Part shown: positions 38,727 to 49,880 of the stretch, piece by piece | Layout: every line of letters begins with the position of its first letter | How positions within the stretch are numbered: the stretch's first letter is position 1 | From: Phaseolus vulgaris | Taxonomy: Eukaryota > Streptophyta > Magnoliopsida > Fabales > Fabaceae | Assembly: GCF_000499845.2 (NCBI RefSeq) | Contig: NC_023755.2 | Span: 35,027,565 to 35,091,564, forward strand | Length of the DNA: 64,000 nucleotides | Reading direction: 5' to 3' | Translations under genes and position numbers: made by a program | The notes under the pieces: model-generated | Database searches by the model: none | Seen by the model: only the letters and a program-made list of their open reading frames with translations | What the model was told of the DNA's origin: nothing

Positions 38727-39169
38727 GTGTGTTGTTTTGCTTAAGTGTTGTTTGTTCGCATTTTTCGGCCAATCCATTTGGAATTCACATGGCTCTATAA
38801 TGCATGCACAAGGGTTGCAACCCTAGTAGCTTTGCAACCCCCAACAAAGGGTTTAGGACCATTATTCAATTGTCTTTGAATAAGTTAAATAAAGAGTTAG
38901 ATATTTTTGTTATTAGAATATTTTTATTTATTTTGGTTTAAACAATAAATAACAGTATCACTATTGTATCAATACAATTTTTTTTTTAATAAAAGAATTC
39001 AATTTCAATTTCAATTGTTAAGATCAATTCCCAACAGAGTGGTTATCGGAGAGGAATTGTGTGGTTCTTGGAAGAGAATGTAAGACTCTTGCTGGAACAC
39101 TGAGCAGAGGAGAATCTGCATATTTGCGAGTCAAGAATTGAAGGTTTACTGCTGCAGGTGATAGTTATT

Positions 39170-41443
39170 ATGGGTGCATTCAGTATGATTCCAGGGAGTC
39201 TTCCAGTATTTGATGGGAAGGATTATGATGATTGGATTGTAAAGATGGAAGTCATTCTTGGTTTTCAAGAATTGGAAGAAACTGTCAAGATTGGATTTCA
39301 AGATTCAACCAAGCTTGAATCAAAAGAGCATAAGAAAATTTTTGAGAAGTAGGTAAAAGAGAATAGAAAGATTGACTGAAATGCACAAATGTTGTTGTAT
39401 CAATGTGTCTCAGCTGCCATTTTCTAGAAAGTCTCAAAAGCTGAGTCTGCTAAGCATATTCGGGACTTACTGGAACAAACTTATGGAAAAACTGAAAGGG
39501 TTAATAAGGTGAGTGATGAGCATATATTTATTCACACTCAATAGCTTTAATCATAGATTATTGGACTATAATAATAAATAAATCCATTATTTTAATTAAG
39601 ATTTATATAATTGGGTTTATTTAGGCCCTAACTATTATTTTTGTTAATTTTGTGTTTTTAGAGTAGATGGTCTGAAGGAAGTGTCTACCTTTGTGAATGG
39701 TCAAATATGCCAAAGTCCAAGTTGTTTCTCTGTATCAAAACAAAAACCAAATTTTAAGTTGAAGAAGGAAAAAATAAAAGCTATAATATCTCAAAAACAA
39801 AATTAGAAGAAAATCTTCTGCAAAATACAAGAATTTTATGGAAAGTTTGAAACTATTTACAAAATCTAAAATACAATATTTTTCCAAGATCCTTGGAGCA
39901 AAAAATCCTATAAAAAGACACAAGCATCAAGGAGAAGAAAGAGAAAGCTTCATAGGGTTTTCTTAGTTTCTTTTCTTCTTTGTAATTCTTTTGTTTAGTC
40001 TACGCTGGAAGGCTAAACTTTTTTTTTGTTGTTTCCTTTGTAATTCCCCATTGAGTTTTAAGGTTTCGATCAATAAAAGTTTCATTTTTTAATTCTCTAT
40101 AGTAGTTGCTTTAATATTTTAATCTCCTGGAAAATTGGTTTTTGTGAGAGGTTATACTTGGATGCATAATTGAGAGTCTTTCTTATCTTAAAATTTGGTT
40201 TCTTAATTAGTTCACATTGTTCTAATTAATTTCTTGGGCGCATGATCCAAGAGAGAGGAGATAAGCATTCCCATCGAGTATACGCATGGAACAAAATGAG
40301 TATTGATTAAACCAGTAGACGCATGCTTTATTGGTGAGTTTGAGTTGAATCAGATTGGTGCATGTTCAATCTAGTTTAGCTCTGTTGTAGGATTGAGAAA
40401 TGATTAATCTTTAAAGAACTTGTGAATGATTCAATGGTGGAAGAACTTGGGGATCAACCGCTTTTTATTTGTTATTTTAATCTCTTTTATATTTTTTGCA
40501 CAACTATCTCAACCCCTTCTTATCATTATTGTTATTGCTAACTTTTCTTACTTGCAGATATTTTGAACACTGTTTTATTGATTTCACTATTGGATTCGTT
40601 GTGAGACGACTTGAGGTCATCTGATCACAATTATACTATCATATATTTAGCGTTAGACATGTCTAGGCTGAAATTATTTTAATTTGACAACAAAATGACA
40701 TCTATCGGTGAGACTACAATCACTCAGAAGACAATTCGAATTGTTGTCCATGGCTGCTCAAGAATCAATGAGTGATTATTTCAATAAAATTCAAGCAATT
40801 GCAAATTCTATGCAAGGCTATGATGAGAAATTTCCAGATTCAAAGGTGGTTGAGAAGATCCTGAGAACTTTGACTTCTGCTTTTGATCACAGTGTAGTGG
40901 CAATTGAAGAATCCAAGGATATGTATGCAATGGTGTAGAAGAACTCCAAAATTCCCTTGAGACACATGAGCAGCAGTTAATTTCAAGAAAAGACAAAGAA
41001 AATATAGTAGAGCAAGTTTTCCAAGCTCAAACTGTTGGCAGAGGTAGATGAAGAAATGGCTGGAAAAAGAGAGGAAGAGGTAGAGGAGAGAAGGTCAATC
41101 AAGTGATTGGTATGCCTCAAGCAATCAAAATTAGAGTCAAAACAGTGTGCAGAGGCAAAAGTTGGTTGTTGGTAAAGGGAGTTAAGATCATGGCTTTAAG
41201 AAATTTCATGATAAAAGAAAACTGCAGTGTTATAAATGTGGTAAGTATGGTAATTTTGCAGCTCAATATTGGGGAACTAATCACAATAATTGCACTAGAA
41301 AATTATCCAAGAAAGATGAAATACATCTAGCCCAAGAAGATGAAGATTCTGTTTCAAACCATGTGTTATTGATGGCCACAACAAATCAGAATGAAGATGC
41401 TTAAAAATTGGTACTTAGACACGGGTTGTTCTAATCATATGAC
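39170..41443 (+). pseudogene. Copia Gag-protease remnant
   Basis: UBN2-type copia Gag followed by a CCHC knuckle and the D-T-G active site of the aspartic protease. It is inactivated by three in-frame stops before 39430, the insertion at 39514-40707, a stop after AMV near 40938 and frame changes around 41060-41400. Confidence 0.8.
39514..40707. mobile_element. 1,194-bp insertion in copia Gag, LTR-like
   Basis: Flanked by GTGAG at 39509-39513 and 40708-40712; joining across it restores the Gag frame (NKV-RLQSL), which supports a 5-bp target duplication. It begins TGATGAGCATATATTTATTC like an LTR. Its right part, ending TTTGACAACAAAATGACATC then TATCG, resembles the leader and decayed primer site that follow many plant gypsy LTRs, so the right boundary does not end in CA. 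It has no coding capacity. It could be an LTR plus leader left after deletion, or a small non-autonomous element. Confidence 0.65.
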
Positions 41444-42503
41444 TGTTAGAAATGTAGGTCATAAACAAGAGGAGAGTAAATTGTTTATGAAATATTTTCG
41501 CAAATGTTGGAGGTAGATTGAAAGTCAATGAGAAATCAATGAAGTAGAAATGAGTTCAGCCAAAAACAAATATGTTTTTAACATGATTCTAGAAAATCAA
41601 CCGGCTGTTTTTGCGAAACAATTGGTTGTTTTTATCAATAGTTATTAAAAGCCAAAGCAAAACAAATTAAAAGAGATAAGGGATAGAAAGATCAACCCAA
41701 AAAGTTTTATATTGGTTCACTCTTTACCAAGAACTACATTCAGTCCTCAAAAACCTCTGAGTATTTCACTAAGCAATCAAACACCTTATTACATAACACA
41801 CACCAAAGTGGTGATCTTGAACTCTTCAAGACACACACCACCTTTGGCAAAAACACCACAGATCTCATAACAGCCTCTGGATCTACACAACAACAATTCT
41901 TATAGAAATACAGTAGTCAAGAGAGAAAATGAAGGATAACACCTCGTACAATCACAGATTAAACAGAAAGAATATAATGCAATCTTATTCCACTGTTAGA
42001 AAGAATCCAAAGCTTGAAGTAATCTTGGAAAAAATTATTTGAAAGAGATAATCTGAATCACTAACAACCAGGAGCGTGAAACAGATTATCTAAATTCCAA
42101 TTAGTTGTTAAAAAAATTTAATGTAAGAACCAAATCAGTTTTAAAACAATTAAAACAGATTAAACCATTTTCACAAAATTCTTTTAAGGATTTTCATAAA
42201 TCAACCGATTGAAAACACGAAACAATCGGTTGAATTGGCTTGACAGCAAGGTCAACCCATTTCAATCTTTTTCAAAAACACTAAGTGTAAAACAACCAGT
42301 TGAATCGATATTTCAACAGGTTGATTTTCCACTTTCTTTAGAAAACATTTCTTTTTCAAAAGAACTTGAATCAAGCAACCTTGGATCATAACTTTAAGTG
42401 GATCAACAAATTCAAACTACACAAAACACACACACTCAACCAAAAACGGAGTCTTCAAGCAATCCACTTTGATTTGGAGACATCAAAACCTATGTTCAAC
42501 TAT
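41444..42503 (-). repeat. Left (3') LTR of the minus-strand copia
   Basis: Matches 51645-52062 over its first 420 bases, and 53215-54082 over most of the rest. The inner edge is placed by the purine-rich GAGGGAGATAG on the minus strand; a second such stretch (near 42820) leaves the limit uncertain. Confidence 0.7.
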
Positions 42504-42899
42504 CTCCCTCTATTTGATGAAGACAAATCCTCAGTTTGCTTGTGTTGTCCTATTTGAATTTGAAAGCACCTGCAAAAAATAGAAACTATGCATGTACAAA
42601 GTAATTGAACAACCCAGGTTTTAAATTGTCCCAAGAACCTGTTATCATCACTGTTTTCCAGCAGAAACAGTTTGTGAAAACCAGTAGATTAGTAGTGTAA
42701 ACACCAGTGTGAATCAGAGCATTTAGCAGCATCATTCAGCAGCAGATAACAACAGATAATGTACCAGATTTAAAGCCAGATAATACAACAGCAATACAAC
42801 ACTAAAAAAACCAAATAATTCTCCCCTTATTTGTCTTCACAAATAGAGTAAGACAAGTGATAAAAGCATAAGTTAAGAAAGAATTTGAGAATCAAGAAT

Positions 42900-43735
42900 A
42901 CCCAACTCATTTCTTAATAAGAAAAACCTATCCTTAGGCAGTGGCTTTGTGAATATATATGCAAGCTATTTTGTCAGTTTCAATCAATTGAACTTCACAA
43001 TCCTCGTTTCTAACATGATCCCTTATAAAATGGTGGCAAATCTCAATGTGTTTTGTCCTTGAATGCTGAATCTGATTTTTGGTGAGATTAATAGCACTTG
43101 TGTTGTCACAAAGCAAAGGCACCTTACTAACTTTCAACCCAAAATCTTCTAGTTGTTGTTTAATCAGAGAATCTGAGCACAACAGCTTCCAGCAACTATG
43201 TATTCAACTTCGGCAGTTGAAAGAGCCACACAAGTTTGCTTCCTACTATGCAAGATATGAGACTTGAACCAAGAAGATGACAAATCCCACTTGTGTTTTT
43301 TCTGTTCAGCTTACACCCTGCAAAATCAGAATCAGAGTAGCCAACCAAATGTATAGGAGAATGAGAAGGATACCATAAACCAACAGTGGTTGTGCTCTTA
43401 AGATATTTCAGAATTCGTTTTGCAGCTTTGAAGTGAGATTCACTTGGATTGGATTGAAATCTAGCACAAAGACAAAAATGAAAACATGATGTCTAACCTG
43501 CTAGCAGTGAGATAAAGTAAAGAACCAATCAATCCTCTGAATTTGGTTTGATCTACTGATGTTCTAGCCAAGTCAGCATCCATATAATAGCTTGTAAACA
43601 TTGGTATGGATGCCTCTTTGCAGTTTTCCATCTCAAACTTCTTTGAGAATCTCCTTGTAATACTTGGTTTGGCTAAGAAAAATTGCTTGACCTACAACTT
43701 TGAGTTCAATATGAGACACAAATGCCATATGTTTG
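42900..43735 (-). pseudogene. Copia RNase H and residual RT end
   Basis: On the minus strand: YYKEILKKFEMEN and MFTSYYMDADLARTS (about 43665-43560), SRLDIMFSF, FKAAKRILKYLKSTTTVG, GYSDSDFAGCK, then CDNTSAINLTKNQIQHSRTK (43182-42934) with the last active-site acid in CDN. The RT core (including YVDD) is missing: the frame jumps from HMAFVSHIELK to VGQAIFLSQTK near 43700. Confidence 0.8.
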
Positions 43736-44573
43736 CATTAATTAGAGACAAATGTTCTAGTAGAAACTCCCTTATCAATCTTTCCGATGATATTTTCCAC
43801 TGAAAGATCCCTAGGAATCCTCCACTCCTTAGGAAGCTCATCTTGTTGCATAAATTCAATCGGTTGCTTTTCTGGATAGGTTTCCAGCTTCTCTATAATG
43901 ATGTTCTACTCATCCTCTTCTGCAAAATTCTTCCTGGATTCCTGTTCTACATTATTAGACTCATAAGATAACAATGTGAACAGGCTCTTCAACAGTCATA
44001 AGCCTCTTGTTATATACTCTATAAGCATGACTAGGTAATGAATAACCAAGAAAGATACCATTATTCGCTTTTTCATCAAACTTGCCAAGGTTTTCCTTAC
44101 CATTATTCAAGATCTAACACTTGCAGCCAAACACTTTTAGATGACCAATGTTGGGTTTTCTCCTATTAAACAATTCATAAAGAGCTTTCTTCAAGATTGG
44201 TCTATTGAGGACCTTCTTCATCACATAGCAAGTTGTGCTTACAACATCAACCCAAAAATATTTATGTAAAGAGGATTCACTTAACATGGTTCTAACAAGT
44301 TCCTCAAGAGACATGTTCTTCCTTTCCACTACCTCATTTTGTTGGGGAGTTTTGGGAGCATAAAAGTTATGGAAAATCCCAAATTTTTCTCAAAAAACAT
44401 TGAATTTTTCATTTTGAAATTCCCATCCACGATCACTACGAATGGCACAAATGTTACGGCAACACATGTTTTGTAATCTCTTAGCAAGCTTTTTGAATGC
44501 AGAAAATGCATCACTCTTGGATTCCAAGAACAATGTCCATGTGAATCTAGAAAAATCATCAATTATAACAAGA
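43736..44573 (-). pseudogene. Copia integrase, C-terminal part
   Basis: Minus-strand pieces: VIIDDFSRFTWTLFLESKSD (near 44575-44516, core with its catalytic Asp), SDRGWEFQNE (second Asp region), NLGFSITFMLPKLPNKM, VERKNMSLEELVRTMLSES, then KPNIGHLKVFGCKC and the C-terminal domain. The frame shifts near 44390 and 44330. The N-terminal zinc-binding part lies beyond the nested element at 49239-49421. Confidence 0.8.
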
Positions 44574-44578
44574 GCATA

Positions 44579-45536
44579 TGATGTGATTCCACTAGCCATA
44601 TAGAGAATGATTCTTGACCTTCTTAGGAATCACCTTGAGTTGGACATTATAGAGGCATTTTTCTTAGAGTTGGATCATTTGTTCTAAGACAAGAACTCAC
44701 CAAAAACTAGTACCAAATCCCAAACTCATTTGGATGAACCAATTTTAGTCAAATTGAACCAAAAAAGAGGAGAAACTAAAAGGAACCGAACAGAATTGAA
44801 ATTAAAAGGCAAGAACAGAACATAGGTGCTGGAAAAACAGAAAAACCGAACCAAAAAAACTCAAGAACACAAGACAACATGAACAATTGAAAGAGAAGAA
44901 AGGAAGGAGAAAAGAGTGCTCATGAAGATGGAAGAATGTTGGATGATCTCGCCACTAGAAGTGTGGAATGCTCCTAGATAAGAGTGATGCCGCCACTTGA
45001 GGACTCCATTGATCCATCAAGATAAGACTAGAGAAGAAGGCTCCAAAAGCTCTCCAAAGTTCACTCAAAATTTGAGTAGAGTTTTCTTAGATTAATTCCA
45101 ATCTGAATTTTACAAAGGAAGCACCTCTATTTATAGCCTAAGGTGCTGAAAAAATAGGTGGGAAATTTCAAATAAGCTCATTTGAAATTCCCACCAAAAA
45201 CAAGTCACATGGGAGGTGTGACTACACCTACACCACTCTCCTAAGTCACATGGGTAATGTGACTTTATTTTACATTTTCACACTCCTTTATTTAATAACC
45301 ACACCTCCTAAAACTATACAAGAGTATTTCAAAGCTTGGCCTTGCCCCTCATGGGATGGACTTGGGCTCTTTGGGCTTTGGCCTTCTTGGGCTTGGTCTT
45401 GGGCTTTGGGCTTGGGCCTCATCTTTATTTTATGTCTTCTTTTAATTTTGAGAAGACTAGAAGGAAGAACTTCAAATGTGAGGGTGGATGTCCTCTTCCT
45501 CCATTAATAAAAGCCTTCTTTATTTGATTCTCATCA
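44579..45536 (-). repeat. Left (3') LTR of the young Gag-only element
   Basis: Near-identical to 48213-49199. Contains a run of GGG tracts on the plus strand at about 45361-45420. The Gag frame ends inside it. Confidence 0.93.
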
Positions 45537-46861
45537 TACTCCTCGAGTTGGAGAGAATTCGTCCACGAATTCTGAATCCTTGCATATAACAAAGTCAGTT
45601 TAGTTTTACAATTAAAAGTGGAAGAAAAATGTAAACATGACTTAGCATTTGTAAACAATGGGATTTCAGAAAAGGAGGTTCTATAAATCGACCAAGTTGG
45701 AAAAATTTGTTTGGGAATGATGTGATGTTTTGGAAAAAGACCTCTTAAATGGTGACAACCATTAGGAGGTATGAACAAATCATCCCTAACATTTTTTAAC
45801 CAAGATGGTGGTGAAATAGGAACCTTGGGTAATGAAAAAGATAAGGAAGGAAAACACCTTGGAGGTGAAAGGATAAGACCCATGTCAATTTGGCCTTCTT
45901 TGTCTATTTCATTTTTACTTGTGGTAGGTGGGTGAATTAAGTCTTGTTTGACCTTGTTTATCTTTAAGATTTGCTTTTGTGGACAATGAAGAGCTATGTG
46001 CCCAAAACCTAAACATTTAAAACATTTGATATTTGAAGTTTTGGTAGGTGACTTAGGAGTAGAAGGATTTGTAGTAGAAACTTTTTTTGGAAACATGGTT
46101 TGTTTGGAAAAATTGGAAGGAGAATTTTGAGTAGAAATTTTGTTGACATCCTTCCTAGAAGAGTTGTAGAAAGCATCATCATGAGTATTTTTGAAAGTTT
46201 TGTTCAAAAGATATGATTCTACCTTGATGGCTTTGCGAAACACGCTCTTTAAAGAAGAATATTCTTTTAATTCTACAAAGTCTCTAATATCTCTTTTCAA
46301 ACCACGTACAAACCATTTAATCTTTGACTCTTCATTAGCATGCATATTCATTTTAGTCAAAGTTGTTTCAAAATCTTGAAAGTATTCATCTACCATCCTA
46401 TGTCCTTGAGGAAGCCTTTGGAACTTCAACAAGTGTTCCTTCCTAGAAGGAGGAACAAACCTCGCGCGCATACACTCTTTCAAAGCATTCCAAGAAACCA
46501 CGGGAGGTTTCTTGCGATATATAATGTCCATTACAATTTTATGCCACCATTCTTTGGCATAGCCCAAAAAGGATGAAGAAACTATCCTAAGTTTATCGTC
46601 ATCTTGGACCCTATACACATGAAAATAATGGTCAACCTTAGTCTCCCAATCTAAATACACATTAGGATCACTATCACCATTAAAACTAGGGACTTTTTTA
46701 CAAGCAATGTTGAACACTTGGTGATATCTTTGGTCACGGTTATAGCTCTCTTCATGAGAATGATGGTGATGCCTCCTTCTTCTATGTTCTTCTTCACCAA
46801 GGACTGAAGCTTTGGAAGGAGAATGCTGTTTGTAAGATGCACCACTTGAATAGCCAGCCAT
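45425..46861 (-). CDS. Gag protein of the young Gag-only element
   Basis: 478 residues from the Met of MAGYSSGASYKQHSPSK at 46861. The frame is open further upstream (to 47011), but that adds a hydrophobic leader absent from Gags. A His/Arg-rich N-terminus (RRRRHHHHSHEE), then the Retrotrans_gag core (VYLDWETKVDHYFHVYRVQ, AKEWWHKIV, RLPQGHRMVDEYFQDFE), a Ser/Thr/Pro/Lys linker and the CCHC knuckle CFKCLGFGHIALHC. Builds the cytoplasmic virus-like particle and binds its RNA. No protease or pol follows, so enzymes would have to come from another element. The C-terminal 37 or so residues are encoded by the LTR. Confidence 0.9.
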   Translation of the reverse strand: MAGYSSGASYKQHSPSKASVLGEEEHRRRRHHHHSHEESYNRDQRYHQVFNIACKKVPSFNGDSDPNVYLDWETKVDHYFHVYRVQDDDKLRIVSSSFLGYAKEWWHKIVMDIIYRKKPPVVSWNALKECMRARFVPPSRKEHLLKFQRLPQGHRMVDEYFQDFETTLTKMNMHANEESKIKWFVRGLKRDIRDFVELKEYSSLKSVFRKAIKVESYLLNKTFKNTHDDAFYNSSRKDVNKISTQNSPSNFSKQTMFPKKVSTTNPSTPKSPTKTSNIKCFKCLGFGHIALHCPQKQILKINKVKQDLIHPPTTSKNEIDKEGQIDMGLILSPPRCFPSLSFSLPKVPISPPSWLKNVRDDLFIPPNGCHHLRGLFPKHHIIPKQIFPTWSIYRTSFSEIPLFTNAKSCLHFSSTFNCKTKLTLLYARIQNSWTNSLQLEEYDENQIKKAFINGGRGHPPSHLKFFLLVFSKLKEDIK

Positions 46862-48212
46862 TTTGCAAATAAAAAACAGCAAACACACAAAAACAGCAAA
46901 CAAGTTAAGAAACAAAATTAGCAAAAACAGTGAGCTTGGCAATGAAATTGCCAAAGTGAATGGAGGCAGAAAAAAGAGGTCACTCTCAAAGAAATAATGT
47001 CCTTGCACCAATCTGATCTTGAGGCCTTGGAATCCTCAAATGAAAGATGTCAAAGCAAGCACACCAATCTCAAAAGCAACCACCACAAAACCAATGAAAC
47101 AATAAAGACAAACAAGAAAAGGTATAAGCAAGGAAAGGTAATTGCAAAAGGAATACTATATGTAATACAAACTCAAAGAGTAAGAATGAAAGACAATCAA
47201 TAAAATAAAGAACTCAATGAGAAAAATAGGCACACAAAAGAATACTTAAGGAAAAGCACTAGAGTAGATGAAGAAAACAAAAAAATTAGCTACTGGAATT
47301 TTTTTTTTTTTTAAAAAGCAAACTGTGCTTGATATTCACTGATTTAACTGGAATGATGTAGAGCGAACTGGATTATGAAATTTAAACCACAGAAACTTCA
47401 AGATGTTAACTCAATAATGGCACTGGAATCAATTAAAAACAGTAAGCCAATTGAGAGAAATAAATTTTTCAAAATCGCTGCCAGATTACCGTATTCTTTT
47501 CGGCAGAATTGTACACTTTTTTATTTTATTTATCATTTTTTGTGTACTTTGAATTTTTGAATGATTCTTTTTTCTACTCTTTTCTAACACTTAGAATATC
47601 ACAAATCCAGAATTTCATAATTTTCCAGTGAGTAAATCAATTGCAATAAGGAAAAACAGTAAGCACTTTTTTCAGAAACAGAGGAATCCTAATAGGAATA
47701 AAAAACAGGATTATGTACTAGCAAAGACATAATGGAAAATGATGTATTGGAACTTGTATAGGTCTAGAATACAAGTATGAACTCAATTCTAAAAAGAAAA
47801 TGCACAAAGGATCAACATCAATTCAGAAAATTATATGACACCAAAGCAAGAAACAATCAAAACAATAAAAGTACTACTAGAAGTAATGACAAATATGGAA
47901 TAACATGACTAAGACAAAACTTGACATGATTACAAAATTAAAAGACACATCACAAATTTTAACAAGTGAAAGGAAGCTTAAGGTAAACTCTAGGAAGGAT
48001 AATGCCATTCCAAAAGAGCAACCATACTCATAAGAATTATGAGTGCCATAAACCTTTTCACAAGCACTTGGTGTAAAAGAAAAACAGCAAGAATACTCAA
48101 TTAAAATTCTAAAACAGAAACTTAAATTGCAAGAAAATTAAAGAGCTCTTGAAATAAAGTGCACACAACTCAACAATTAAACAAGAATGAACTTAAGACT
48201 CATGATACCACA

Positions 48213-49199
48213 TGATGTGATTCCACTAGCCATATAGAGAATGATTCTTGACCTTCTTAGGAATCACCTTGAGTTGGACATTATAGAGGCACTTTTCTTA
48301 GAGTTGGATCATTTGTTCTAAGACAAGAACTCACCAAAAACTAGTACCAAATCCCAAACTCATTTGGATGAACCAATTTTAGTCAAATTGAACCAAAAAA
48401 GAGGAGAAACTAAAAGGAACCGAACAGAATTGAAATTAAAAGGCAAGAACAGAACATAGGTGCTGGAAAAACAGAAAAACCAAACCAAAAAAACTCAAGA
48501 ACACAAGACAACATGAACAATTGAAAGAGAAGAAAGGAAGGAGAAGAGAGTGCTCATGAAGATGGAAGAATGTTGGATGATCTCGCCACTAGAAGTGTGG
48601 AATGCTCCTAGATAAGAGTGATGCCGCCACTTGAGGACTCCATTGATCCATCAAGATAAGACTAGAGAAGAAGGCTCCAAAAGCTCTCCAAAGTTCACTC
48701 AAAATTTGAGTAGAGTTTTCTTAGATTAATTCCAATCTGAATTTTACAAAGGAAGCACCTCTATTTATAGCCTAAGGTGCTGAAAAAATAGGTGGGAAAT
48801 TTCAAATAAGCTCATTTGAAATTCCCACCAAAAACAAGTCACATGGGAGGTGTGACCTTTTTCTACTATGACACCTCCCAAAAACTACACCTACACCACT
48901 CTCCTAAGTCACATGGGTAATGTGACTTTATTTTACATTTTCACACTCCTTTATTTAATAACCACACCTCCTAAAACTATACAAGAGTATTTCAAAGCTT
49001 GGCCTTGCCCCTCATGGGATGGACTTGGGCTCTTTGGGCTTTGGCCTTCTTGGGCTTGGTCTTGGGCTTTGGGCTTGGGCCTCATCTTTATTTTATGTCT
49101 TCTTTTAATTTTGAGAAGACTAGAAGGAAGAACTTCAAATGTGAGGGTGGATGTCCTCTTCCTCCATTAATAAAAGCCTTCTTTATTTGATTCTCATCA
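48213..49199 (-). repeat. Right (5') LTR of the young Gag-only element
   Basis: Partner of 44579-45536. Carries 29 extra bases in the region of the repeated GGAGGTGTGAC / CACCTCCC words, where the other LTR may have lost one copy. Confidence 0.93.
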
Positions 49200-49204
49200 G
49201 CATA

Positions 49205-49880
49205 GTAGTTTCCACTAAGACTCGTGGTTCTTGAAGAACTAAATAAAATCCATGTGCAGCAGTTCAAAGGGTTTTGAAGTAGAAACTACACTTTTCAGTT
49301 TGAAAGAATGTTTGATTTGCTTCCCCTTTTGACATGCTTCACATATATGGTCTTTCTCAAACTTGAGTTTGGGTAAACCTACCACAAGATCTTTAGAGAT
49401 CAGTTTATTTAGATGATGCATGTGGATATGTGTTATCTCTCTATGCCATAAGCATGATTCTTCATGTTTGGTTAGAAGATCGCCAATAAATGCAAAATAT
49501 CAGATATAAAGAAGATAAACATTGTTAACCCTTTTACCAATCAACAATATTTCCTGTGAATTAGATAGTCATATCTCACAAGTGTTGGGCTTGAAGGTTA
49601 CTTGATAACCTTTGTCACACAACTTGCTAATGCTAAGGAGACTATGCTTGAGTCCTTCCACAAATAGCACATCATGAATCAAGAAGGTGTTCTTGTCACC
49701 AATGGTGCCTCTTCCAAGAATCTTCCCTTTGTTGTTGTCTCCATAAGTCACATGACCTTCGTGCTTGAGGAAAAGATTGACAAACTTGCTTTTATCCCCT
49801 ATGATGTGCTTAAAACATCCACTGTCCCGGTACCACATATGTTGATTTTCCACCAAAGTACCCTACAAGGCAAAATCAAG
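49205..49880 (-). pseudogene. Copia protease and GAG-pre-integrase region
   Basis: Protease 49856-49569: WYRDSGCFKHIIGDKSKF, with the active-site D-S-G retained but the usual SRHM/SNHM altered, through LLSISKLCDKGYQVTFK. Then the integrase zinc-binding region 49421-49239: MHHLNKLISKDLVVGLPKL and CEACQKGKQIKHSF, leading to the nested insertion. Frames are interrupted between the blocks. Confidence 0.8.

Larger units (their letters stand above)
38760..41443 (+). mobile_element. Degraded plus-strand Ty1-copia retrotransposon (LTR, Gag, protease)
   Basis: Probable 5' LTR ending at ACA 39036, followed by TGGTTATCGGAG (39040-39051), a decayed initiator-Met primer site. Gag starts at 39170 (MGAFSMIPGSLPVFDGKDYD), with in-frame stops after FEK, KID and AIF. 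It is interrupted by 1.2 kb at 39514-40707, resumes as VRLQSLRRQFELL to VVEKILRTLTSAFDH, then a zinc knuckle CYKCGKYGN near 41231, and the protease start WYLDTGCSNHMT (41412-41445). There a second copia element cuts it off; no downstream pol was found beyond that insertion. Confidence 0.82.
44579..49199 (-). mobile_element. Young Gag-only (TR-GAG-like) Ty3-gypsy LTR retrotransposon
   Basis: LTRs 44579-45536 (958 bp) and 48213-49199 (987 bp), both TGATGTGA...CTCATCA. Perfect 5-bp target duplication GCATA at 44574-44578 and 49200-49204, inside the copia integrase. Between the LTRs I count three substitutions by eye plus one 29-bp indel (extra in the right LTR at about 48857-48885), so insertion is recent. 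On the minus strand TGGTATCA follows the right (5') LTR directly, an initiator-Met primer site. Internal 2.7 kb encodes only Gag. LTR and Gag are clearly related to the element at 8450-13170. Confidence 0.95.

Noticed and set aside
39514..40707. Idea that the insertion is a 5S-carrying Cassandra TRIM
   Set aside because: No stretch resembling a 5S rRNA internal promoter was found.
45250..45507. Plus-strand ORF repeated at 48868-49170, hydrophobic and Trp-rich
   Set aside because: It is translation of the G-rich LTR stretch on the antisense strand, present twice only because the LTR is.
46862..47011. N-terminal extension of the young Gag ORF
   Set aside because: The added 50 residues are hydrophobic and unlike Gag; MAGYSSG at 46861 begins the conserved part.
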